Source: Diphasiastrum complanatum (lineage: Eukaryota; Streptophyta; Lycopodiopsida; Lycopodiales; Lycopodiaceae). Taken from it: a stretch of DNA of 64,000 nt. The stretch lies in the NCBI GenBank assembly GCA_029204225.1, contig CM055110.1, forward strand, positions 16,751,631 to 16,815,630, read 5' to 3'. A program made the position numbers and the translations under genes. The notes beneath the pieces were generated by a model, which was not told the DNA's origin, did no database searches, and saw only the letters and a list, made by a program, of their open reading frames with translations. Below, piece by piece: positions 49,683-58,849 of the stretch (within the stretch, counting starts at the first letter, position 1; each line of letters begins with the position of its first letter).

Positions 49683-50640
49683 ATGGATTCGCAATCACAA
49701 TCTGCTCTAATGGTAGAAAAACTCGATGGTTCAAATTACCACTTGTGGACATTCAAGATGAAGGAGCTTTGGAAAATAGTCGCTGGAACCGAACTGCTTC
49801 CCAGTGTCGATGAGCAAGCCATTTATAGGTGGAAGCTCAGGGATGGCAAGACTTTTGTCTTGATCACCCTTAACATCTTCGACACACAAATTGGCCACAT
49901 CAGACAAGCCCAATCTTTGAAAGAGGCTTGGGATATATTGAACACACTATACAAAGTGAGAGATGTCACTTCAAAGACATTTAGGGATAAAGTTCCTCTC
50001 ACACAAAATTTCAAAGTAATTCTATTCATAATCACATTAATCAATATAAGACTCTATTGGAGCAGATGGTGTCAATAGGTTCAGTAATTTAACACTCTGA
50101 TGCTGTAATGACCTTATTCTCCAACCTCTGCCATCCTCATATGAGAGCTGGGTGATGATAATTTCCATGCACTTAGAAATTACATTGTCCAGAGTCATAA
50201 ATCATGCTGCTACAAGAGGAGAAATGAATAAATGGAGCATCCTTGTCATCCATCAAAGACTCGCAAGGATTATTCTCAAAGAAGAACACAAGAAAGCAAC
50301 AAAAGAAGAGAGTTGTCCCAAATTGACAACAATCAGAAGCAGCCGCAAAATGCCCAGAATCAGCAACTTATTCAGAACAAGAAGAGACTATTGTGCAAGT
50401 ACTGCAAGAGGATGACCCATGAAATCCAGGACTGTCGAATCTTGAAGTTCAACAATGACAAAAATAAGCAGTCGGATCAACAAGCCCATGCATCGAACAC
50501 GAAGCAGAAGATCCAAGAAGATGACGACGACGAGCAGGAAGCCTTCATGTAAACCATCACCATGTAAAACAATCAGAGGAGTGGTTCCTCAATTCTAGAG
50601 CAACACAAGCCATCAAGAATGGTTTATTGACTATTCAGCC
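49683..50640 (+). pseudogene. Copia E gag and protease start
   Basis: MDSQSQSALMVEKLDGSNYH starts a Copia gag (LWTFKMKELW, then SLKEAWDILNTLYK). It loses frame near 50030, resumes near 50150, and shows a decayed zinc knuckle (CKYCKRMTHEIQDCRI) near 50400. The protease start is at about 50580 (FLNSRATQAI for FLDSGAT..). It is cut at 50642 by an LTR of family A. Confidence 0.85.
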
Positions 50641-50642
50641 TA

Positions 50643-51290
50643 TGTGAAAGATTCAACTAGTGTAGTCATATTTGCTACATTTTTATATTTGGCAAATTGA
50701 GGGCAATTTCATATTAGACTTAGAGTTTGAATTTTCGAAGTTATATTAGTCTAAATTGAATTTGAATAAATACTTTTTGAAAGTGTGGAGAAGTTAGAAG
50801 TCGAGTTTGAATAGATTCAAATTTAAATGTTGGGTACATTGAATATAGATCCAAAAATAGTAGGGTTTACATTTTGGAGGGAAAGCCAAGTGGCCAAATA
50901 GGATTTGGACCTACTATAAAAGGATGTAACTCATGGAGAGACATATTTTCTCTCTTCTCTATCTCATTTCATGCATATACATGGTTCTCTTGGGTTCTAC
51001 TATCTGTTGGTGCACTATACTTGTGATTACTTGCAATTCTATGTGTAGAATGGTCTATATTTGCCATTTTTGGATCCACACGTATGAAATACAATAGCTT
51101 GTTAGTTTTGTATGGACAAAAATAGTACTTTATATTTTTATACATGTTTGATCAAATTCTATTAGATTTTTCATCTCATTTTATATGTAGATACTAATTT
51201 TTCTACATTGGCAAGATTGGTGGAGTAGCTTGTTTTGTAACCAAAGATCTTTAATAGATTTGGATCTGAATTGATCCCAAATCTTTCACA
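50643..51290 (+). repeat. 5' LTR of a truncated Copia A (copy A3)
   Basis: 648 bp, TGTGAAAG...ATCTTTCACA, homologous to 2782-3431. Followed by a diverged PBS (AGTATCAGAGC at 51294), so this is the 5' end of an element whose body is missing. Confidence 0.85.
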
Positions 51291-52040
51291 TGATAGTATC
51301 AGAGCTTGTGTTTCAGGTTATTAAGGAGGAAATCATATCCATCAATGATTTGGTGAAGATATCAAGGCTAGAGCATGCTAGAGAGGATTCTACACCAAAA
51401 TCAAGTTTCTTGCATTTGTAGATTGGATCTTTTGTAGATCAAAACCCTATATAAGTTTATAAACTTGATCAATTCTAATTTTTGAATTCACATACTTGAT
51501 TTGGCCGATTTTTGAATCATTGGATCAGCCTAAGTGGTGGCTAAGATTGCATATCAGATTTTCAGCATTTGCATGTAGATTTGGAATATTCAATTTTTTG
51601 TGATTTTGTCAAAACCCTAATTTTGATTGGATCTCTAGATAGTGAGGTTGATGGACTTCATTTGAGTGTGTTTCAATCTTAGGAAGTGGCAAGAGTCATT
51701 AGATTGAGGATCATAGGTTGATCAAGATTTCATGATTCTATGTGTTGATTTGCTTGTTATAAGTGCTAGAAGAGAATTATTGAGTAGTTTTAAATCTTTG
51801 TGATTTCTTTTGAAAACATTTGTTGTAAGAAGTTATAGGCGACTTTAAGGACCTTCTCACCTTAGAAGCGGTGGCCAAGGTTCTCCCATGGACATCGTTA
51901 TAACCCTGTCAAATGGCTCCATTCTGTCCTAAAACTGGACTCCATGCAATTGAAGATCCATGTGGAGGACTTAACTTAAACAAATTATATATATTGATAC
52001 ATAAATGTTCCAATTACAAATATATATCAGAATAAAATGC
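51291..52040. other. Leader of Copia A3, then unassigned sequence
   Basis: 51291 to about 51835 resembles the untranslated leader of Copia A2 (both contain the GTGTTTCAATCTTAGGA block). The element breaks off before gag. 51840-52040 has no recognisable feature. Confidence 0.5.
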
Positions 52041-53756
52041 CTAATTATTAGATCCAGCTGAATCGTTCCCGTTCTGGCCATGGTCATCAGACTCATGTGA
52101 CTAAGATGCATGAGACTGGGACTACGATACCTATGTACAATGAAGATGTGTAAATTTTGTAAGTGATGTTGTTAGAGTGTCCGACCAAATGAATGTGGTG
52201 AAGTCAAAATATATGTTGAAACGATAATACATACCTCAGAATATCCATCCCAGTCAATTCTCACTTCTTGTCTCTCCAATAATTCGAGTAATGATTGCTT
52301 GTTGTTGAAATATGCATACTTGTACTTCTCTTTTCTGGGAGACCGCTTTACGGCAGATTTCTGCATGAACTGACAAATCGGTAATTGTAATTTAATTTAA
52401 ACAAATTCACAAATAAAATATGAATTAAGACAATATCAAATTCAACTTGTGGGTGGGGAGATATACAAAATGGGCATGAAAAGAACCTTGGCCACCATTG
52501 CCCAGGTGTGAGGGCCCTGCCGTGTCCATATTCTTCTTAGCTACCTTTTTTTGTTGCTTGAAACAATCTAGATTTTCGCGAAATTCTTTCTTTGCAAACT
52601 TCCAATCGTCCTTGCGCACATTGTATGGCCTAGATTTTTAGCCTTAATCGCATCTTGGATCTCCGATTTGCGGTGGCTCATCACGCCTCCCATGCGTCGT
52701 CCCCTCTAGATTTGGTCAAATTCCAATTCAGGGAAGGGGACTGGTCAATGACATAATTCTTTTCCTCATCATTTTGTTTGCGCCGATCCTTGAAAATGTC
52801 CTTGTTGAAGACCACATGCGTGAGTTGCCTCATGTGAGTGATGACGCGACCACCACAGTCATCCTCCACTATGTGCTTCTCCGCATCTATGTCATAGGAT
52901 GGCAAGACGTCAACTGATGGAGAGGTGCCAGAGGGAGTGTCGAGAGGAGTCGGGGAGTTGACTACAATAGCAAAAATTGGGGAGGAGTTTGAAGGCAATC
53001 ACGAGAAGATTAGGGAGGGGTATGAAGAGGAGAAGGTTGGGGAGGAGTTTGAGCGGGAGTGTAACCAACAGGGGTTTGAATGGGAGAGAAAATGGGTGGA
53101 GTGGCTTGAGAAGAGGGATCACGGTGCCATGGAGACCCCATGGGAGAGGTGGATACCGAAGAGAAAAAAAAATGTGAGGAGAGAGTGTAGGGGTGTCTGG
53201 ATAACCAAGTGTGACAGATGCCAAAGTATCATGCGCCATCTATGTTACTTCCTGAGATAGAGTTTCTCGAAGTAAGAAATGACTACAATGAGGCTTGCTA
53301 GATGGATGTGCTGGGCTAGAGGTTGCATGAAGCACGACATCATCGGCGTCACCGCCACAACAAGAGCCATCGCTGAGGTGACTCGGGCCTATGATCTCTC
53401 TTTTCTTGGGTTGAATGTTGGGAAGAGGCACTAGCATTAGAGTGCGTGGGGGAGGGACTCCCGCCGGATAGACCCTCGTGGAAGGGAAAAACACCTCGGT
53501 CGGAGGGTTTTGGACACTGGATCTCCTTAGAACGAGATGATGTGGATAACCTACCCGAACTACGTGCATCCCAACGAGCCCGTAGTCTCTCCATGATCCT
53601 GCTTGCATGCGATGGGGACATCCCATCCATATAACTGAGGACCTCATCGTCACTCATGGATGAAAAATGGGACGACCTGCGACTGCGACCAAATCCATGA
53701 CTTGGAGATGTGGTACGAGACATTGAGGATACGATTGGTATAATTGCTGCAAGCAA
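52041..53756 (-). pseudogene. Transposase_24-like (En/Spm-associated) gene, copy 2
   Basis: On the minus strand the gene opens after an acceptor TTGCTTGCAG at 53757 and reads MSRTTSPSHGFGRSRRSSHF, then a Ser-rich region. The conserved domain follows (GGRVITHMRQLTHVVFNKDI, then MGGVMSHRKSEIQDAIKAK after a frameshift near 52690). A basic helix comes next (KEFRENLDCFKQQKKVAKKN), then GPSHLGNGGQGSFHAHF. Introns fit at about 52470-52395 (donor GTATATC, acceptor CATGCAG) and after DGYSE|GTATGT near 52230. A tail HESDDHGQNGNDSAGSNN ends at the TAG at 52041-52043. At least two frameshifts and a stop make it a pseudogene. Relatives are at 3480-4858 and 1-180. Confidence 0.6.
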
Positions 53757-55615
53757 TAAAAGATATTTTTAGAAAATACAACCCTGTAGAGTTATTAAGT
53801 GCAAGAAATAGATTCAAATAAATGAGTTTAGGATTTAAAGTCTAACAAAAAAAGTGACTCTTTGCATTCATCCATAGATGAATAAATTACATTACACCAC
53901 AATAATCACAAGTAACCACAATAATTACACTTCAATAGGATGCCACCTATTGATGCCATGTGAATAAAAACATGTGGTATGATTCTACAAATGTAATTTG
54001 TGACTTTCAAGAGACTAGATTTGAACATCTTCAACAATCTAGAAGGATCTACAAAAGATCTAGCTCACAAATTTAAGAATCAAACTTCACAGTAATGACT
54101 AGTCACTTGGAAACTTTGCTTTGATCACTAAGACAAAAGCACACAATCTTTGAATCAAATCACTAAAGAAATCAGATCCAATATTCTATTGGACTCATCA
54201 AATACCAATGACTCTTTCTTTTGAAAGTTGAAATGGATATGAAAAAGATTTGACACCTAGATTTTCCTTTTCACTTGACTAGTTCTCTCAACAATTGAGA
54301 TTCTTGAACAAAAGATGGGTTTTTTTTCAAATTCAAGAAAATCAAACTTAATCACTTCTTTTGGACTCACTCTTGACCCCAAATAATCTCACACTTGAGA
54401 TTTAGAATGAATTTGATTTGATTTGACAACAAACTATACCACCAATTTTTCACAAAGCTTAAAAATTTAGACAACTAGAGATTCACAAAGATCTCAACCA
54501 TGCATGCATACTCAAATATGGACGACTCCTCATTCTAGACATCCAATGGGATCTCAAATTGACCCTCACACTCTCACAAAGAAAGTTGAATAGAACTAGT
54601 TTGAGTTTCATACATAAAATGTAAATTTTTGCTCAACAAATTGAATTCAGTCACTCCTATTGGATTCCACCAATTACTCTACCTTTTAAGACTTGGAATG
54701 AAATTCAAAATCAAAAGTTGTGATTTTTCTCACTAAAATATTGTGCTTCAAAGAGCTAATGCCACTTAGAAAGATTTGATCACATAGGAGAAGACAAATT
54801 CTCCATCAATAACAACTCAAAATGAGCTTCTAGATCTTGCCCTCTACAAAGGAAGGAACTCTTAGAAAATTGGATCTCTCTCTACACATTTGCCATAGAC
54901 ACCTTAATGACTCTTTTCAAACCTTACAATCACTCAAACAAATTGAGTAGGGTTGAACAATGTGACTTGGATCTCAATCTCTTTTCTAGAATTCTCAATT
55001 TAAGCCAATCTATGTCAAATTCTACAAAAGATTTGCATAGATGCTCTATATGCACTAGAAACTCTCAAAGGTTTCACTTGGATGATAGATCCAAGGATGT
55101 TTTCTAGCAAATTGATGCTTCTAAACTTGACCCTATCACTCTTGAACATATGTAGAGTGATGGTACAATGGATTTCAACCTCTCACCTTGCATATCACTC
55201 CTTAATCTATGATTTTTAGCAAAATCTCTCTCAACTTCAACATGCACTCAAAAAATCAGAGATAATCAATTAATGCATCTAATTCAAGCTCCAAATTTAT
55301 GATCTAATCCAATCACTAATCAAAGGATTAGATTCTCTATAGAAAATGCTTGATTTTGCACCAAAAATCACTGAAATTGGGTATGTGAGTCAAATTCTAC
55401 AAATTTTTGAAAATTATCAGTCAAAACCGGAGCTGTACAGCCTCACACGTTTGAAAAGGGTTCCTACAGCCCGCAACAAGATCTGGACCAAAAATTTTGA
55501 GGATAGCTATCAAATCCAACTTGCTACACAAAATTTGACTAGTTTCCAAAAAACTGCTAATTTTGGCTTTGATTTGGATTAACCCTATCAATTTCAACAA
55601 AACCTCTTGTACTAG
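53757..55615. other. Non-coding, probable leader of a minus-strand Copia B
   Basis: 1.86 kb of AT-rich sequence without an ORF above about 80 codons. Because a minus-strand PBS and LTR end adjoin on its right (55616-55716), it may be the long untranslated leader of a Copia B element whose body is lost. Confidence 0.4.
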
Positions 55616-55716
55616 GCTCTGATACCATGTGAAAAAAGTACAAAAAGGACCAAGAGTGAATCCTAATCTGATCCTCAAGAGGGATTGGTTGTCAAATTAC
55701 TTGATTTATCAATCTG
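55616..55716 (-). repeat. PBS and end of LTR B (fragment)
   Basis: GCTCTGATACCA (55616-55627) is a complemented PBS. It is followed by TGTGAAAAAAGTAC..., the reverse complement of the last 90 bp of LTR B (16945-17035). The LTR is cut at about 55716, where homology stops and exon 4 of the Ulp1-like gene begins. Confidence 0.85.
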
Positions 55717-57115
55717 TAGGTTCATTCGAGGCACCTTCATGCTTGTAGGGCCTTGCACATGATAGTAAAATTTCCAACATTTCATGCCGATACTGATGAA
55801 TCGCATTCGTTGATACCTCAGGACATTGGAACTGCAAAAACAAATATCGAGTGTATGTATGTATTAGCCAATCACAAAGTTAACAATATATCATCAGGAT
55901 ACTGGAACATTGAAAAAAATACCTCACGGATACTAGCATATGGAGGTTGCACCATATACCAATCCAAGAATGATTTAACATTCCAGATTGGATACCATCC
56001 GCAGTTGAAAGCATCGTCTTGTTGTGAAGACTGAGAAATCACAGCAAAAAATTGTTAAATGATAATTCAATATAATTCTAAACTACATGCCATCATGCAA
56101 ATAAAATACGTAAAAAGATTCCTTTTACCTTTGCATCAACAACCTCTATGTTGGTATTGACAACCAACCCATCCGGCCTGGGCAATAGCTCCACCATCCT
56201 TTTGTACATGGATTTAATCATGGAATGGGTGGCATGCAAAGAATTCATTATCATGCACACAGGTGTGCAGCTTCCAGTTGAATCCACTTTCATGGATATG
56301 ACGTGCACACTCCAATGTTTGCTGCCAGAAAGAGACAAGCAGTGAATAACTAGAATCTATAAGAGTTTCCAAAAGAAAAATCTTACAGAAAATAGATATT
56401 ACAAGAACAAACTATTTTACTTTGAACAGTATGGGATGATGAACATTGATGCCTCTTTGCTGGTGTGCCTGAAGAGCCTTCTGGCTTTCCTCTCTTTATT
56501 CAACAGATGCCCAAAAAATGGAGATACAACAAAAATCTCGTTCATGACTATATATGTATATTTATGTACATAGTATGCACAAGCAGATTCAACTACTGTG
56601 TCTGAGATATATGAGGTCTTCTCTTTTAGCTCCCTACAATGCAGGTCTTTGATATGCATTGCAAAATTAATATCGTCTATACAAAACATAAACTCCCCTT
56701 CGAGATCATCTATTTTCTTGGCTATATACAGGTCAAAATCAATGTACCTCTCAGAATAAAAAAATGTGTCTTTAGGTTCATTCGAAAGTCTGATGTGCAA
56801 CTCTTTATCAGCTGCATCAACATCAGAAACAATCATGTTTACCACTGTATTTAGGTCATCCTCATGTATAGAAGGAGAATCGTGTTGTTGAAGATCAGGG
56901 ATTACGGGAGGACTCTCAACCAGTGGAATTGCGGACGTACTAGCCAGATCTTTTCTAATGGGAGGAGGTGAGGGTGAAGAGCTGGGAGACCTGGTCTTGG
57001 GTTGCGAACGCTTGGGCCATGCTTGCTTTCTCTTTTTGCGGGGTGGGACAGGCCCCCTTTCAAGAGGAACTTGCCTCTGTGTGAATCTAGACTTAAAAAT
57101 GTTGTCATAGGTGTT
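55709..57115 (-). CDS. Ulp1/SENP-type (C48) cysteine protease, spliced, in frame with H3-like ORF
   Basis: Four exons: up to 56421, then 56321-56129, 56030-55923 and 55831-55709. The introns are 99, 98 and 91 bp, all GT-AG, and the phases agree exactly. The exon 1/2 junction creates YCSNKHWSVHVISM, the catalytic His-Trp motif. Exon 3 gives QQDDAFNCGWYP with the oxyanion Gln six residues before the nucleophile Cys, as in Ulp1. Upstream, SYISDTVVESACAYYVHK fits the substrate-cleft helix (W-L-x-D-x-V). Where Ulp1 has Asp (DSL) this has Asn (MNSL). The N-terminal 90 residues are a Pro/Ser/Arg-rich linker with a likely nuclear signal (PRKKRKQ). The last residues and the TGA come from LTR B, so the natural C-terminus may be lost. 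In the family such enzymes process or remove SUMO; plant transposons often carry relatives. Confidence 0.85.
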
Positions 57116-57490
57116 TCAAAGCCTCATGACAAGAAGCATGTCCTTGGGCATCAGTGTCACCCTCTTGCCATGAATGGAGCCCCGCATCGAATCCTCAAAC
57201 AAATTTGTCTGGAAATCCTCGTATGTAGTATGGAGGGCCTCCAATGCAGTGATATTCCACCTCACTGCATAGGGCAGATGGGTGGTCATGTCTTGTGTAA
57301 CCTCTCTCACAGCCCGATAGAAGGCTGCTTTCGAGATCAGAAGTTTGGTGCTCCTCTGCAAGGCCCTGATGTCCCTCAACCATGGACGGCTAGGTCTACC
57401 GGGTCTTTGCGGACGTACGGTTTCAGATGTTTGGGGACGGGACAGTTGAACGAAACTGGTAAGCCTAGCGGTTTGCTTCGTCCAAGCCAT
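57116..57490 (-). CDS. Divergent histone H3-like (CENH3-like) ORF fused in frame to Ulp1 domain
   Basis: A 124-codon ORF. The tail MAWTKQTAR matches H3 (ARTKQTAR) except Arg2 is Trp; Lys4 is kept and Lys9 is not. The histone fold covers about residues 38-124: LRDIRALQRSTKLLI (alpha-N/alpha-1), AVREVTQDM, then a loop 1 about four residues longer than H3 that ends in Arg-Trp, TNLFED (end of alpha-2), and SIHGKRVTLMPKD (loop 2/alpha-3). A longer loop 1 and a Trp there are CENH3-type features. The ORF stops at TGA 57116-57118. The next 90 codons in the same frame are open and lead into the Ulp1 domain. Aligned to H3 the stop falls at the Arg of RRIR, so CGA to TGA is a likely recent mutation. Alternatives: two cistrons, or read-through. 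Confidence 0.82.
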   Translation of the reverse strand: MAWTKQTARLTSFVQLSRPQTSETVRPQRPGRPSRPWLRDIRALQRSTKLLISKAAFYRAVREVTQDMTTHLPYAVRWNITALEALHTTYEDFQTNLFEDSMRGSIHGKRVTLMPKDMLLVMRL

Positions 57491-57558
57491 TGAGGCCGAA
57501 TATCTATACTACGCAAGGATAGAGACACATCATAAGAGACACTGAGAACTCTAACTGT

Positions 57559-57700
57559 GATATCGCTACAACGCGAGAGAGTGGTAGAGTCAGGGGCTCG
57601 CGTGATGGCGATACTGGGGAAGTCAAGCTGATATCGCTACGATGCAAGGGTGTGTAAGGAATGGGCACGGGGAGGAGGTTGCTCACGTGATGGCGATATC
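57559..57700. repeat. 71-bp tandem repeat with inverted ends, upstream of H3-Ulp1
   Basis: Two units start GATATCGCTAC at 57559 and 57630. Each also contains CGTGATGGCGATA (57601, 57686), so each unit carries inverted TATCGC/GCGATA. A weaker trace (CTACGCAAGG at 57511) lies nearer the gene. Confidence 0.7.
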
Positions 57701-57783
57701 ATGAATGCAATCAAATGTGCCAGAAAATTATGCGAAGACCTGTACAATCCCCGGGAATGGACTTATACAGGGAGAAAAATTGG

Positions 57784-58151
57784 CACGTGTGAATACCAAC
57801 GACACATGGCCCAGTCAATAGCTGACATGTGGAACCACACGTCTGTATACGCACGTGTGAAACTGCACATCTGGATCAACACGTGTGGGATCCCACGTGG
57901 GGACACGTGGCCGAATGGATCAGTGACATGTGTTCTCGCACATATAGGCTCGCACGTGTGGTCACGTGGCCCAATCAGTACCTGACGTGTGGGACCTACA
58001 CCTCTGTATCCACACGTGTGAAACTTGCACGTGTGTCCATGTGGTCCAATGGTTTAGTGACGTGTGTTCTGGCACGTGTGATCTTGCACGTGTGGGCACG
58101 TGGGCGAATGGCAGATTAACGCGTATTGTAGCACGTGTGGTCTCGCACGTG
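57784..58151. promoter_or_regulatory. G-box cluster: 14 CACGTG hexamers in 368 bp
   Basis: CACGTG starts at 57784, 57852, 57880, 57894, 57904, 57953, 57963, 58013, 58028, 58073, 58087, 58097, 58132 and 58146. Most are extended to CACGTGTG or CACGTGG. The hexamers sit in a degenerate tandem repeat of roughly 60 bp (CACGTGGCC-AATG-x-GTGACRTGTG-TCGCACGTGTG). CACGTG is the core bound by plant bHLH and bZIP factors. The block lies between the H3-Ulp1 start (57490, leftward) and a TATA box at 58231 (rightward). It could be a two-way promoter or the subterminal repeat array of a DNA transposon. Confidence 0.8.
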
Positions 58152-58230
58152 TGGACGGTTGTACTACACACCATAGATCTGATCTGTTGTTGGATCGACA
58201 AGTGTACGGCTTGGATTTTCTTGGTTTTGG

Positions 58231-58239
58231 CTATATAAA
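58231..58239 (+). promoter_or_regulatory. TATA box right of the G-box cluster
   Basis: CTATATAAA, about 80 bp after the last CACGTG and about 100 bp before the ATG at 58333. Confidence 0.45.
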
Positions 58240-58332
58240 TGTTGTTTGATCAATTAAAACATTGAGTGCTTTGTAAATAGAGAGATTTGCATTCATCATG
58301 GCAAATTTTCTTCAGATGCTACGACAATAATA

Positions 58333-58605
58333 ATGGCAATTAAAGTGTTATCCTATTTCTCGAATGTGCATAAATACCCTCCGAATACATATAAAATTAT
58401 TTTTGTGAAGAGAGACATTGCCATAAAAGTATTTGGCTATGTAGCTGAGGAAGTTCCGAAAAGGTCTTCCTCCTTAGCTGTTTTCTCTGGATACATTGAC
58501 TTGATCAAAAGAAGATCGATTGATTTTCTAGATCCATATGATAAAAAAAAAATTCTTCATGACCACACAACAAAACTGATCATTAAAGACAAAGAGAAAC
58601 AATGA
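58333..58605 (+). CDS. Small unrecognised ORF downstream of G-box/TATA
   Basis: 90 codons, Lys-rich and without membrane segments (MAIKVLSYFSNVHKYPPNTY..., ending in TKLIIKDKEKQ). Its start is well placed behind the TATA box, but a shorter upstream ATG (58299) would be met first. I recognise no family, and it may be fortuitous. Confidence 0.3.
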   Translation: MAIKVLSYFSNVHKYPPNTYKIIFVKRDIAIKVFGYVAEEVPKRSSSLAVFSGYIDLIKRRSIDFLDPYDKKKILHDHTTKLIIKDKEKQ

Positions 58606-58849
58606 TTTTGCCTTGCATTGTACTACACATGATGCGATATAATACATATACTTTTTTCGTCTGATATCATGAAATTTACTATGGGTTGAGTCTTGCATCA
58701 ATATTATTTTCGTCTATAAATTTGCACGCCTTTCTAAATTTCTGATAATTTTTTGATCTAGTTTTATATCGGATTTGAATACGCTTGTAGAACCATTGAA
58801 ATAGCTGGATGATGTAACTATTTTTTTGAGATGTTCCACTGTGTTGTGT

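Noticed and set aside
52925-53260. Plus-strand ORF rich in Glu, Gly and Arg
   Set aside because: Shadow of the minus-strand Transposase_24-like gene, which is conserved in the copy at 3480-4858.
57116-57490. Ordinary replication-dependent histone H3 gene
   Set aside because: Too divergent in tail and loop 1, next to an intron-containing protease in the same frame.
57784-58151. CRISPR-like array
   Set aside because: Repeat units are degenerate, spacers are not unique and of fixed length, and the context is a plant nuclear genome.
57002-58238. Plus-strand ORFs at 57002-57493 and 57829-58238
   Set aside because: The first is a shadow of the H3-Ulp1 exon 1; the others are translations of the G-box repeat, with repeating peptide words that follow the DNA repeat.
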